Below, in pieces: positions 31,901 through 40,984 of a stretch of DNA of 64,000 bases. Made by a program: the position numbers and the translations under genes. The DNA is from Chryseobacterium sp. G0162 (GTDB lineage Bacteria > Bacteroidota > Bacteroidia > Flavobacteriales > Weeksellaceae), in assembly GCF_003815715.1 (NCBI RefSeq), contig NZ_CP033922.1, positions 3,334,001 to 3,398,000 of the forward strand. Direction: 5' to 3'. Below the pieces are notes generated by a model. It made no database searches, had not been told where the DNA came from, and saw only the letters and a list, made by a program, of their open reading frames with translations. Every line of letters begins with the position of its first letter. Within the stretch, counting starts at the first letter, position 1.

Positions 31901-32935
31901 TTATACTAAATAAAAATCATTCAGTTTTTCTTCGCAAAGTGTTTTTACCACTTCTATCCATCGGTCTTCATCATTCAGACAGGGAATGTAGTGGAAGTTT
32001 TCCCCACCACCATGCATGAACTGCTCTTTTCCTTCTACAGAAATTTCTTCCAGTGTTTCAAGACAGTCTGATACGAACGCAGGACAAACCACAGCAAGAT
32101 TTTTAACACCTTTTTGAGGAATGGTTTCCAGGGTTTCATCTGTATAAGGCTCAATCCATTTATCTTTTCCTAATCTTGACTGGAAAGAAACAATTGTTTT
32201 TTCCTTTGGAAGTCCCATCTTGGCAATTACTGCCTCAGTGGTTTTATAACATTGATGTCTGTAACAGTAAGCATTATGAGTATCTACCTGACTGTTGATA
32301 CAATTGGCATCATCAATTTTACAGGTGTTGGAAGGATCTGTTTTATACAGATGTCTTTCCGGAACTCCGTGATAAGAAAACTGAAGAGCATCAAAATTCT
32401 CAGGAAGTTTTTCCTTGATACTTTCAGCAAGACAGTTGATGTAGATATCTCTGTTGTAAAAAGGTTGAATATAATTGATCTTTACGGTTGGAAATTTCTT
32501 TTTTCTTACCTCTTCTGCTTTTTCAATAACAGTTTCTGTAGTACTCATTGCATATTGAGGGTAAAGCGGGAAAAGAACGATTTCAGAAATTCCCTGATCC
32601 ACCAGTTTTTGAATTCCGGTTTCAATACTGGGTTCAGCATATCTCATCCCGATTTCCACAGGTACGTCTACCAGTTTTTGAAGCTTTTTCTGAATCTTTT
32701 CAGTAATGGCGATCAAGGGTGAACCTTCATCCGTCCATACCGTTTTATAGGCTTCGGCAGATTTAGCAGGTCTTGTTTTCAGGATAATCCCCTGAACAAG
32801 CAACGCCCGAAAGATCCAACGGTAATCAATTACCCTTTCATCCATCAAAAATTCATCAAGATATTCCTTTACATCATTTACAGCTGTAGATCTTGGTGAT
32901 CCAAGGTTGACCAGTAAAATTCCTTTTTTATTCAA
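31901..32935 (-). CDS. hemH: Ferrochelatase
   Basis: Inserts Fe(II) into protoporphyrin IX. The 344 residues start MNKKGILLVNLGSPRSTAVNDVKEYL; the catalytic His is in FSYHGVPERHLYKTD, with PLYPQYAMSTTETV and a C-terminal CPAFVSDCLETLEEI segment holding the metal-site residues. A cysteine-rich insertion (CKIDDANC ... YCYRHQC, about residues 203-228) follows the catalytic loop. It is the third gene of a nifU-flavin reductase-hemH operon, 5 bp after the reductase stop. Confidence 0.95.
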   Translation of the reverse strand: MNKKGILLVNLGSPRSTAVNDVKEYLDEFLMDERVIDYRWIFRALLVQGIILKTRPAKSAEAYKTVWTDEGSPLIAITEKIQKKLQKLVDVPVEIGMRYAEPSIETGIQKLVDQGISEIVLFPLYPQYAMSTTETVIEKAEEVRKKKFPTVKINYIQPFYNRDIYINCLAESIKEKLPENFDALQFSYHGVPERHLYKTDPSNTCKIDDANCINSQVDTHNAYCYRHQCYKTTEAVIAKMGLPKEKTIVSFQSRLGKDKWIEPYTDETLETIPQKGVKNLAVVCPAFVSDCLETLEEISVEGKEQFMHGGGENFHYIPCLNDEDRWIEVVKTLCEEKLNDFYLV

Positions 32936-32940
32936 TTTTT

Positions 32941-33477
32941 TTATTTTAATGATGAAACAGACTTTTCAAAATCTGTTACCAATTCTAATACTTTAGCAAA
33001 GGTATTGTTTTCAACTGAGCCATCAGGCTCAAACTTACCCTTTATCGCTTTGATTAAAAGCTGATGTTTATCATCAATGACAGCACCAAGGGTTTTTAAA
33101 ATCAATAATAATTCTTCATGACCTTTCTCTCCATGGGCAGAACCTGTAATGATGGCAACAGGCTTATCCAGAAAAACATTCGTGGAAACACACCATTCCA
33201 AGAGGTTTTTTACTCTGCTCGGAATACTGAAAATATATTCCGGAGTAGAAATAATAACACCTGCTGAATCTTCAATATCTTCTCTGATCTTCATAATTTC
33301 CTCAGGCGTATCAACATCCGTTAATGCCGTATCAAAATGAGGAAGAACAGAAAGATCATCATACATCTGGAATGTAATATTGGGATTCTTATCCAATACC
33401 TGTTGTATCAGTTTCTGATTACTGGAATTGTTTGTAGCGCTTCCAATAATGATGAGGATCTTTTTTGAAGGGATCAT
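32941..33477 (-). CDS. NADPH-dependent FMN reductase family protein
   Basis: The 178-residue flavodoxin-fold protein begins ILIIIGSATNNSSNQKLIQ, has the flavin-binding ISTPEYIFSIPSRVKNLLEW (the PEYN/GSIP-type loop) and AIITGSAHGEKGHEELL. Members reduce FMN or quinones with NAD(P)H. It lies 10 bp after the NifU gene and 5 bp before hemH, so it may supply reduced flavin for iron handling in Fe-S or heme assembly; that role is inferred only from the operon. Confidence 0.85.
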   Translation of the reverse strand: MIPSKKILIIIGSATNNSSNQKLIQQVLDKNPNITFQMYDDLSVLPHFDTALTDVDTPEEIMKIREDIEDSAGVIISTPEYIFSIPSRVKNLLEWCVSTNVFLDKPVAIITGSAHGEKGHEELLLILKTLGAVIDDKHQLLIKAIKGKFEPDGSVENNTFAKVLELVTDFEKSVSSLK

Positions 33478-33487
33478 GAACTCCTGA

Positions 33488-34366
33488 TTATCCGTTTACT
33501 GCTTCCACTCTTTCTACAAGGTCCGGAACGAATTGTTTTAAAATATTTTCAATTCCGTTCTTTAGAGTAGCCGTAGAACTTGGACATCCTGAACACGCTC
33601 CCTGCAAAAGCATTTTAGCTGTTTTGGTAGATTCATCATATTCCATAAGGGAAATTTTTCCACCATCATTTTCTACAGCCGGAGCCACATATTCATTTAA
33701 GATATCAGAAATCTTCTGCTCATCATCAGTATAATCTCTGTTGATGATCTTTTCTACAGGATTTTCGTGTTTCTGCGGTTCAATGTTTGAAATTTCACCA
33801 CCATTTTGAAGATACTCAGCAATAAGAGCACGCACGGTCATCATTACTTCATGCCATTCCACAGAGTTATCTCTGGTAACTGCTACAAAGTTATCTGAAA
33901 TGAAAACCTCAGTTGCAAAATTAAATTCCTTAAAGATAGCTGCCGCTAAAGGAACCTCAGCTGCTGCTTCTCTTGATTTTACTTCTATAAAGCCTTCCAT
34001 AAGCAGTTTGCTGGAAACAAACTTCATTACATTCGGGTTAGGCGTCATCTCAGAATAGATCTGATACATTTCTTTTTTCTTCTGAAGATAAATTCTTGGA
34101 TTGGCCAATAATTCGTCTTCAATCACATTTTTCAGGCTTTCAGCTACATGTTCCCATTCGATAGTATCCTGTTTTGCTACTGCTACAAAATTAGCTGTGA
34201 TGAAAATTCTTTCTACAAACGGATAATTGAAAAGTTCCTGTGCCAAAGGAATTTCTGAAATATCTGAATTTCTGTCCAACTCCAAAGACCCTGGAATCAA
34301 GTTGTAATCTGCTACAAATTTCATCACTTTTGGGTTTTCAGTTGGTTCTATAAGTACGGTACGCAT
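33488..34366 (-). CDS. NifU/Nfu family Fe-S scaffold protein with two N-terminal Nfu domains
   Basis: The 292 residues contain two similar Nfu N-terminal modules (VLIEPTENPKVMKFVADY and YSEMTPNPNVMKFVSSK, each followed by an IFITANFVAVAK-type strand) and a C-terminal NifU domain with GACSGCPSSTATLKNGIE, whose C-x2-C binds the cluster between subunits. Duplication of the N-terminal module is usual in Bacteroidota homologues. An ATG 24 bp upstream would add MYLKFNEK; MRTVLIEPTE was preferred by family fit. It is the first gene of the operon with flavin reductase and hemH. Confidence 0.92.
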   Translation of the reverse strand: MRTVLIEPTENPKVMKFVADYNLIPGSLELDRNSDISEIPLAQELFNYPFVERIFITANFVAVAKQDTIEWEHVAESLKNVIEDELLANPRIYLQKKKEMYQIYSEMTPNPNVMKFVSSKLLMEGFIEVKSREAAAEVPLAAAIFKEFNFATEVFISDNFVAVTRDNSVEWHEVMMTVRALIAEYLQNGGEISNIEPQKHENPVEKIINRDYTDDEQKISDILNEYVAPAVENDGGKISLMEYDESTKTAKMLLQGACSGCPSSTATLKNGIENILKQFVPDLVERVEAVNG

Positions 34367-34397
34367 TTTTTCGTTAAATTTGAGATACAAAAATACG

Positions 34398-34470
34398 CAT
34401 TAGAAGTTAGAAGCTGTAAATTGGGAGTTAGATTTTTGCTATCACTGTAATTTAGAAGTTAGATACTAAA
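34398..34470. repeat. AGAAGTTAGA-type degenerate repeats
   Basis: TTAGAAGTTAGAAG, GGGAGTTAGA and TTAGAAGTTAGATA occur within 60 bp in the divergent gap between nifU and the gamma-carbonic anhydrase gene. The same word occurs at 7770-7800. No function is seen. Confidence 0.45.
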
Positions 34471-34532
34471 AAGCAGAAGGTAAAAATCATGACTTTCAAA
34501 CAGGCTTATTTTCAAATTTTCAAATTAAAACT

Positions 34533-35069
34533 ATGGCACTTATAAAAGAACTTTTAGGAAAAATACCACAGATCGGAGAAAATACTTTTTTAGCTGAAAC
34601 CGCTACCATTATTGGAGATGTTACGATGGGAAAAGACTGCAGCGTTTGGTATAATGCAGTGATCAGAGGTGATGTTCATTATATTAAGATGGGTGATAAA
34701 GTAAATGTTCAGGACAATGCAATGCTACACTGTACCTATCAGAAACATCCATTGAATATTGGAAATAATGTATCCATTGGTCATAATGCTATTGTTCATG
34801 GATGTACAATCAAAGATAATGTACTGATCGGAATGGGAGCAATTGTGATGGATGACTGTCTGGTTGAAGAAAATTCAATTGTAGGAGCAGGTTCTGTAGT
34901 AACTCAGGGAACACATATTAAATCCGGAGAAGTCTGGGGTGGAGTTCCTGCCAAAAAGATCAAGGATATCAACGCTCAGCTATTGGAGGGCGAAGTAAAC
35001 AGAATTGCAGATAACTATGTGAAATATTCATCATGGTATAAAGAGAATGTGAAAGATTACGAATTGTAG
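34533..35069 (+). CDS. Gamma-class carbonic anhydrase family protein
   Basis: The 178-residue left-handed beta-helix protein has hexapeptide repeats (ATIIGDVTMGKDCSVWYNAVIRGD). The three metal-ligand histidines are in AMLHCTYQ and GHNAIVHGCT, and IGMGAIVMDD and VGAGSVVTQG continue the helix. Length and motifs fit the YrdA/gamma-CA group, not an acyltransferase. The active site looks intact, but many members have no proven carbonic anhydrase activity. It is monocistronic. Confidence 0.9.
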   Translation: MALIKELLGKIPQIGENTFLAETATIIGDVTMGKDCSVWYNAVIRGDVHYIKMGDKVNVQDNAMLHCTYQKHPLNIGNNVSIGHNAIVHGCTIKDNVLIGMGAIVMDDCLVEENSIVGAGSVVTQGTHIKSGEVWGGVPAKKIKDINAQLLEGEVNRIADNYVKYSSWYKENVKDYEL

Positions 35070-35183
35070 AGAATAGAGTACGAGATGCATGGTGTGAGTT
35101 TCGGATGCAAGATTTTTGATTGGACAGCAGGTCTTGATATGAAACTTCCAGGTCTCTGGTTTGAATCTAATACATAAAAAACA

Positions 35184-35209
35184 AAAGCTCTGTCTTTCGA
35201 CGGAGCTTT
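35184..35209. terminator. Terminator between gamma-CA gene and lipoprotein gene
   Basis: AAAGCTCTGTC pairs with GACGGAGCTTT (11 bp, one G-U) around TTTC. The A-rich left flank gives a T-run for the convergent minus-strand gene. GTACGAGATGC just after the gamma-CA stop recurs in reverse at 8477-8491. Confidence 0.7.
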
Positions 35210-35258
35210 GTATATCAAGCCTTTTGTGTTGATTTGATATAGAACCTTTGCTTTATTT

Positions 35259-35711
35259 TTATTTTGATTCTGGAGTAATTAATCGTGCTTCTCCATCAAT
35301 ACATTTAATATATGACGGAGGCGTAATCATCATACAGTCAGACATAATATTATATTTTTCGTTAAAAATCCTTACTTTATCCGTATACTCATTAATTCTC
35401 GGTAAAATTGAGGACTCAATTTTTTTAGGATAAGCAATATATTGCTGAGGTCCACCACAGGACTTTACACCCATGGGAGCGAAGGTCCAGTCGCTGGCAT
35501 TTGTACAATTTTCCCCTTTAGCTTCAGATTCAATGGAAGCTTTTAATTTATCCAGCTGTGCCTGGTCGTACTTTTGGCTGTCTTCATCAGCAGGTCGATT
35601 GCTAATATCTATGGGAAGATTAGTATCAAGATTCTTTGTTGAATTACAGGAAACCAGAGTTAATGTAGTACATAATACTATTGCAGGGATATGCAGGAAA
35701 ATTTTTTTCAC
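35259..35711 (-). CDS. Hypothetical lipoprotein
   Basis: The 150-residue protein has a signal ending TLVSC (Cys22) and is not recognised beyond that. The mature part has four further cysteines (NCTNASDW, KSCGGPQQY, SDCMMITPP, KCIDGEAR), enough for two disulfides in the periplasm. The acidic linker after the lipid anchor (NRPADEDSQKYDQAQ) suggests a tethered globular domain. It is divergent from the helicase gene by 82 bp. The function is unknown. Confidence 0.75.
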   Translation of the reverse strand: MKKIFLHIPAIVLCTTLTLVSCNSTKNLDTNLPIDISNRPADEDSQKYDQAQLDKLKASIESEAKGENCTNASDWTFAPMGVKSCGGPQQYIAYPKKIESSILPRINEYTDKVRIFNEKYNIMSDCMMITPPSYIKCIDGEARLITPESK

Positions 35712-35793
35712 AATTGACTTTTTTCTTTTTAAGATTTTTCAAAACTTATGCCAAGGTAAGAAAATCAAATTCATTTCCGTATTTTTGACAACG

Positions 35794-37920
35794 ATGAACA
35801 ATCATTTTTTTGACTTAATAGAGTATACCAACAGAAGTGTTTTTCTGACTGGAAAAGCCGGAACAGGTAAAACAACGTTTCTTAACGATTTTGTAAGACG
35901 AACAAAGAAAAAGCATGTAGTGATTGCCCCTACTGGGATTGCAGCAATTAATGCGGGTGGAGTCACCATCCATTCCATGTTTGGATTACCCCTGAGAACT
36001 TTTTTGCCTACCACAGAAAGGATAGATACCAGTTTGGCTAATAATATTGCCGATCTGATGCCCCATTTTAAATACCGTAAAGATAAACTTAAGCTTCTAA
36101 GAGAAGTTGAGATTATTATTATTGATGAGGTTTCCATGTTAAGAGCTGATGTACTGGACATGATGGATTTTTCTTTACGATTTATCAGGAGAAATAATCA
36201 AAGGTTTGGTGGAGTACAAATGTTGTTCATTGGGGATTTATTTCAGCTTCCGCCTGTGGTAAGAGACGAACACATTCTAAAAATGTATTATGATTCGCCT
36301 TTCTTTTTTGACAGTCATGCGATTAAAGACATTCCGATTGTTACCATTGAGCTTACAAAAGTCTACAGGCAGTCTGATCAGGAATTCTTAGAGATATTGA
36401 ACGCCATTCGTGATGGTGATGTAGCCAATATAGATTTCAACCATCTGAATAAAAGATACGATCCGGATTTTGATATGGGGAAAGAATCTTACGTTTATCT
36501 GTGTTCTCACAATAAAATGGCAGATGAAATCAACCAGGAAAAACTGAAGGAAATAAAAGTAGATCCTAAAACCTATGAGGCCAAGCTTGTTGGAGATTTT
36601 AAAGAAAATCAATTTCCCAATGACCAGTTTTTGGAACTTAAAATAGGTGCCCAGATTATGTTTATCAGAAATGATATTTCCGGAGAGAAGAAATATTTTA
36701 ACGGAAAGCTTGGAGAGATTATCGGGTTGGATGAAGATGAAATTCGCGTTGTTCTGGATGAAAGCGAAAGAGAAATTACCGTAAAAAAAGAAACCTGGGA
36801 ACAGAAAAAATATTTCCTGGATACAGATAAAACAATCAAGGAAGAAGTTTTAGGAAGTTTTGAGCAATTTCCTATCAAATTAGCCTGGGCTGTTACCATT
36901 CATAAAAGCCAGGGGCTTACCTTTGATAAAGTAATTATTGATGCTGGAAAAAGTTTTACTGCCGGTCAGGTCTATGTAGCCTTATCACGTTGCCGAACGT
37001 TGGAAGGAATTGTTTTAAAATCAAAAATCACTCCTGAGGTTATTTTTAAAGACAACAGAATCCTGCAATTCCATAGCAATACGGTTGCCAACGATCATAT
37101 AGATGCTATTTTGAATCAGGAGAAATACGATTACAGTATTAGAAAAGTACTTCGTACTGTGGATTGTCAGTGGTTTTTAAATGAAGTAGAGGAGTGGAAC
37201 AAGCTTTCTGTTACCACTAAAAATATAGACCGCGCTAAAGCCAATCAGCTGTATCTTCAGTTGAAACATGAAGCTACCAATCTTGGAAAAATTTTTGAAA
37301 AGCTGGAGCGTGTGATCTTTCAAAAGGTGAATAATTTCATTGAACAGAAAGAAGAATGGTCCGAAATTGAAAGCAAGTCCAAAGGAGCGGTTAATTTCTT
37401 CTTTACCGAAACCCGAAATAAAATTTTCGATCCATTGAAAGAGTTTTATGCTGAAATTAAAGGGGCAAAAGGTCTGAAACAATACAATGAAGAAGTGAAA
37501 AGCTGGCTGGAAGATATTGAAGAATACCTAAATAGTTTAAAGGATATTCACCTTCTTGAAGTAAAGCTTCTTGATGAAAAGAATGATAAAGAAGTCAGCA
37601 TGAAAATTGCTAAAGTTCCTTCACAGGTTCTAACTTTTCAACTTTTTGAACAAGGCAAAACAATTGGTGAAATTGCATTGGAAAGAGGATTGGTGAAAGA
37701 AACCGTAATTGGCCATCTTGCCAAGTTTGCGGAACAGGGATTGCTGGATATTTCAAGAGTCATTACCTCAGATAAGATCAAGGCATTTGAAGATGAATTT
37801 TATAAAAATCCACATGAGACTTTAACAGAGTGGAAGAATGCTTTACCCAACCATTTTGAATTTAATGAAATCAGAATTTTAATCAATCATTACAATTATA
37901 AAAAAGAAAAGAATTCCTAG
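35794..37920 (+). CDS. Pif1/RecD-like helicase with C-terminal helix-turn-helix
   Basis: In 708 residues, the P-loop FLTGKAGTGKTTFLNDFVR is at about 17-35, followed by VIAPTGIAAINAGGVTIHS, the Walker B IIIDEVSMLRADVLDMMD, FIGDLFQLPPV and the C-terminal superfamily 1 motif AWAVTIHKSQGLTFDKVIID...QVYVALSRCRTLEG. The C-terminus holds a winged HTH-like module (FQLFEQGKTIGEIALERGL) of the type shared with RecQ/YpbB proteins. A start 321 bp upstream runs through the divergent lipoprotein gene; MNNHFFDLIEYTNRS was chosen. Its role in DNA metabolism is inferred. The stop codon lies in a terminator loop. Confidence 0.88.
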   Translation: MNNHFFDLIEYTNRSVFLTGKAGTGKTTFLNDFVRRTKKKHVVIAPTGIAAINAGGVTIHSMFGLPLRTFLPTTERIDTSLANNIADLMPHFKYRKDKLKLLREVEIIIIDEVSMLRADVLDMMDFSLRFIRRNNQRFGGVQMLFIGDLFQLPPVVRDEHILKMYYDSPFFFDSHAIKDIPIVTIELTKVYRQSDQEFLEILNAIRDGDVANIDFNHLNKRYDPDFDMGKESYVYLCSHNKMADEINQEKLKEIKVDPKTYEAKLVGDFKENQFPNDQFLELKIGAQIMFIRNDISGEKKYFNGKLGEIIGLDEDEIRVVLDESEREITVKKETWEQKKYFLDTDKTIKEEVLGSFEQFPIKLAWAVTIHKSQGLTFDKVIIDAGKSFTAGQVYVALSRCRTLEGIVLKSKITPEVIFKDNRILQFHSNTVANDHIDAILNQEKYDYSIRKVLRTVDCQWFLNEVEEWNKLSVTTKNIDRAKANQLYLQLKHEATNLGKIFEKLERVIFQKVNNFIEQKEEWSEIESKSKGAVNFFFTETRNKIFDPLKEFYAEIKGAKGLKQYNEEVKSWLEDIEEYLNSLKDIHLLEVKLLDEKNDKEVSMKIAKVPSQVLTFQLFEQGKTIGEIALERGLVKETVIGHLAKFAEQGLLDISRVITSDKIKAFEDEFYKNPHETLTEWKNALPNHFEFNEIRILINHYNYKKEKNS

Positions 37921-37934
37921 GGAATTCTTTTCTT
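37904..37934. terminator. Bidirectional terminator containing the helicase stop codon
   Basis: A perfect 14-bp stem (AAGAAAAGAATTCC with GGAATTCTTTTCTT) encloses a loop of exactly TAG, the stop codon of the helicase gene. The A-rich 5' side can serve the convergent astacin gene. Confidence 0.85.
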
Positions 37935-37960
37935 GCATGATATTAATAGGAGTTTGAGAT

Positions 37961-38809
37961 TTATGGATACATTGTATTAATGGTATTGATATCTCCGGTT
38001 GTAAATCCTGTTCTGTTGTAGGTAAAATTAGTGTTGTCTGCTCTTTTAATAGTAGGTAAACCATTTTTAGAATAGGAATTTGGCCAGTACATCATTACAG
38101 AATTGATATTAAAAGGTCCTATATCCGTTCCGGAAGTATATTTATTGAAATTATAAGCCTGTCCGTCCTGAATATTGTTCCACTGAATGCTTACATACTG
38201 ATCTCTGTCTTTACGGGCATGTTCATGATAAAGCCCTACCGTATGACCCATTTCATGAATCACCGATCCTACCGAAATATATTGATCTAAAGAAACAGTC
38301 TGTTTTCCGCCTTGGTATCCTATATGAGCCCATCCATCTGATCCATTTGAATTTCCGAAGATAAACTCAACATAATTAGATTGATTGGTACGTGGAATCC
38401 ACTGAGTATTGGTTTTGTTATTATACTCACTTACTGCAGTATTGATTTTATTAACATTGATGGAACCCATATTGCTGGCAATCGTGTAATATATTTTACC
38501 ACTTGGCCATTTGTATAAACTGGCGCCTCCTTTATTGGCTGTGCCTCCTTCTGATAATTGTTGATCAGAAAGAACAATGTCTCCCTGGAAAAAATTCAAA
38601 TCATTTTTTCTTTCATAAGTAATTTCCTGGCCATTTAATTGCCCTTTTTTAAGATGAGCAATATTCACTGCATTGGTTTGGGTTTCGCTTGCCATTTCGT
38701 CATTACTTTTGCTGCATGAGGATACTATTGCAGTCATCGCAAGGCTTACTATGAAAGTTCTTTTAGTCAATACTTCCTGAGAAAACAAGTTATTAATTTT
38801 TTTGTTCAT
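37961..38809 (-). CDS. Astacin (M12A) family metallopeptidase lipoprotein, flavastacin-like
   Basis: The 282-residue protein has a signal/lipobox region ending VSSC (about Cys32). The astacin zinc signature HEMGHTVGLYHEHARKDRD (about residue 187 on) contains all three His ligands plus the family Glu, and the Met-turn is in SVMMYWP. The propeptide is short. It resembles flavastacin-type proteases from related flavobacteria, but no T9SS tail is seen and the lipobox suggests membrane anchoring. It converges on the helicase gene. Substrates are unknown. Confidence 0.92.
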   Translation of the reverse strand: MNKKINNLFSQEVLTKRTFIVSLAMTAIVSSCSKSNDEMASETQTNAVNIAHLKKGQLNGQEITYERKNDLNFFQGDIVLSDQQLSEGGTANKGGASLYKWPSGKIYYTIASNMGSINVNKINTAVSEYNNKTNTQWIPRTNQSNYVEFIFGNSNGSDGWAHIGYQGGKQTVSLDQYISVGSVIHEMGHTVGLYHEHARKDRDQYVSIQWNNIQDGQAYNFNKYTSGTDIGPFNINSVMMYWPNSYSKNGLPTIKRADNTNFTYNRTGFTTGDINTINTMYP

Positions 38810-39036
38810 GATAAAGATTTTTTCAAATTGTTTATATACGAATATAATAAATATATCTCTTTATTTTGAATTATTTTTCAAATGTTTATAAATATATAGA
38901 TGAAAGTGATAATGAATTTGCTTGAGATTATTTTAAAAGTGGCGAGAGTAACCTGAGAAATGAATATAAAAAATAACACAAAAGGGGGATGGTATACGAT
39001 GGCATTAGTTTATAACTTTATGATAAACTAATGCCC

Positions 39037-39996
39037 ATGAAAACAATATTAATCTCAGTTTGTTCTTTTGTGTGCGGATTATACCATGCTCAGGAGAAAT
39101 CTTCGGATAATTTTCAGTTTGGAGCGACGCTGAAAGCCAGTATTAATTTTACAAGTAAAGAGAATAAGAACAGATTAAAAAATGAACCGGTTTTATTTTT
39201 TAAGATATCCACTTCATTTGGAGTTGCAAATACTTGGTTGAGTAAAAGCTTTTACCCCTCTCTGAATACTGAAATTCACCTATATAATGGGGGTTTAGGA
39301 AGTGATAATGTAAGGAAATCTGCTACCAATCGTATGATTTTAGATGCCATCTTTGCTTTAACACTTACTTCAGGATTTAATTATAATCCTGATACTCATA
39401 ATCCTTTAAAATATTTTGCAGACTTTGCTATCCCTGCTTTAAACAATCCATATTCTGTTTCAGGATCACTAGGAACTAATTTGATTTTTACAACAGATAA
39501 AAAGAGAGAAACTCAAAGAGTGGGCTTTGCCGGTCTCAATGTTAAAGGAGTTCAGGCATTCACCTATAACGATGGGAGCTTTTTTGCTAGAATGTTTTTG
39601 GGAGATGGTGAAGATCGTTATTATACAGGAGGAGGGGGATTGTCTTATACTACCAGCTGGAGAAAGGCTGAAAATCTGCAAGATGCCTCATTGGAGTTGT
39701 CTTATCATAAATTTACAGGGTATACAGACGAAACATTTCAGTTAAGTTATGATATTGGGGCTTCTATGGTTACCTATAAAGATGAAGATCAATATAAATA
39801 TAATAAGAGCTTATGGAAGCTTAGCGCCAGATATACAGAAAATAATGTTGGATATGGAGTCAATATTAACCAGTATAATTCTGCAAAATGGGATGCCCAA
39901 CATTTGATTCATTGGCTCACCTACTGTCCGTATCATTTTGTTCCCTACAATAAATTTTATTCTGTTGAACCATTTCTATACATAAGAAAACAATAA
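39037..39996 (+). CDS. Unrecognised exported protein, probable outer-membrane beta-barrel
   Basis: The product has 319 residues with a signal (MKTILISVCSFVCGLYHAQ) and a mature part rich in alternating strands with aromatic residues (FFKISTSFGVANTWL, SLELSYHKFTGYTDETFQL, FYSVEPFLYIRKQ). The last stretch could be a terminal barrel strand. An ATG two codons upstream (39031) is also possible. It is followed after 4 bp by the lipoprotein gene at 40001, so the two are probably cotranscribed and may act together. No family was recognised. Confidence 0.65.
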   Translation: MKTILISVCSFVCGLYHAQEKSSDNFQFGATLKASINFTSKENKNRLKNEPVLFFKISTSFGVANTWLSKSFYPSLNTEIHLYNGGLGSDNVRKSATNRMILDAIFALTLTSGFNYNPDTHNPLKYFADFAIPALNNPYSVSGSLGTNLIFTTDKKRETQRVGFAGLNVKGVQAFTYNDGSFFARMFLGDGEDRYYTGGGGLSYTTSWRKAENLQDASLELSYHKFTGYTDETFQLSYDIGASMVTYKDEDQYKYNKSLWKLSARYTENNVGYGVNINQYNSAKWDAQHLIHWLTYCPYHFVPYNKFYSVEPFLYIRKQ

Positions 39997-40000
39997 TGCC

Positions 40001-40822
40001 ATGAAAACAAAAATATTATTATGCTTTATGGTGATCTGTTCACTAATGAGCTGCAAATTTTACGTCATGTATAAAGAAACGGCTGAGCTTGGATTTGCAT
40101 GTGGCAAAGAGGATGATGAATTCATAACAGTTTATGAAAAAGATAAGAAAGAATACGAAGTTTATGTACGATATAATCAATCTAAATATTTGTACTTTAA
40201 CAATACTCAGAGAGTAAATCAGCCGGGGTATGATTCCAAAAAATACAGAACAGAAATTCAGTATATTATTGTAAATACTAAGAATAATCATATGTTTTTT
40301 GTTTCAACAACTCCTTCCCGATATATTTTGAATAAGGATAAGAATACTTATTTAATCGGAAAAAAGGGAAACAGTTATTTTTTTAATAGTTATTTTATCG
40401 GGAAAATTACTGATACAACAATGATATTTAAAAGTGATAAAGAGAAAATGATCTGGAAGTTTAGGAGAAAAAATGATACTTTGAATATTAATACTGTTAT
40501 TAATTATAAAATTAGGGCAAATAAAGAAATTCACACTTCCACCCGGTTAATATCCGAAATTTTAGGATGTGATTTTAAATTTGTAAAGCTTAATGATTTT
40601 GAAAACTTTACCTATGTAGAGCCAAGGGTATTTAATAATAAAGATTCCATAAAGGCGATAAAAGCTGGTAATGAAATCTCTTTGAACAGGATAAGGTATA
40701 TTGCTTGCGGAAATCAGGCTGTAAAAGTCTTGCTCAACTATGATAATGCAATTGATGAAAATAATGAGTTTAAAAATATCTTTTATAAACAGGGCCGTAT
40801 CCGATTTATTAACGATCATTAA
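40001..40822 (+). CDS. Unrecognised lipoprotein
   Basis: The 273-residue protein has a lipoprotein signal ending SLMSC (Cys18). The mature part is Lys/Asn/Ile-rich with many short strands (YFNNTQRVNQPGYD, QYIIVNTKNNHMFFVST). No catalytic motif or known domain was seen. It lies 4 bp downstream of the putative barrel protein gene. Its AT content seems higher than the core genes, which may mean weaker codon selection or recent arrival; this is an impression, not a measurement. Confidence 0.65.
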   Translation: MKTKILLCFMVICSLMSCKFYVMYKETAELGFACGKEDDEFITVYEKDKKEYEVYVRYNQSKYLYFNNTQRVNQPGYDSKKYRTEIQYIIVNTKNNHMFFVSTTPSRYILNKDKNTYLIGKKGNSYFFNSYFIGKITDTTMIFKSDKEKMIWKFRRKNDTLNINTVINYKIRANKEIHTSTRLISEILGCDFKFVKLNDFENFTYVEPRVFNNKDSIKAIKAGNEISLNRIRYIACGNQAVKVLLNYDNAIDENNEFKNIFYKQGRIRFINDH

Positions 40823-40941
40823 TGATTTCGTTGGATTACAAAAAATAATAAGGAAGGTGAAGTACTTTCTAATAGTTTTTCCCTGAACTCATCAATAGAT
40901 CCTATTAATTACAAAAAGTAACTAATGCAATTCAGATGTTT

Positions 40942-40949
40942 TAAATTTG
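40942..40949 (+). promoter_or_regulatory. -7 element of the LLM oxidoreductase gene
   Basis: TAAATTTG is an exact TAnnTTTG box, 35 bp before the ATG. No clear -33 element. Confidence 0.4.
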
Positions 40950-40984
40950 TATGATTTTTAAAATCTAAAAATTAACATCTCAAT

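Noticed and set aside
35473..35793. Extended start of the Pif1-like helicase
   Set aside because: The extra 107 codons are antisense to the divergent lipoprotein gene and precede the natural N-terminus next to the P-loop.
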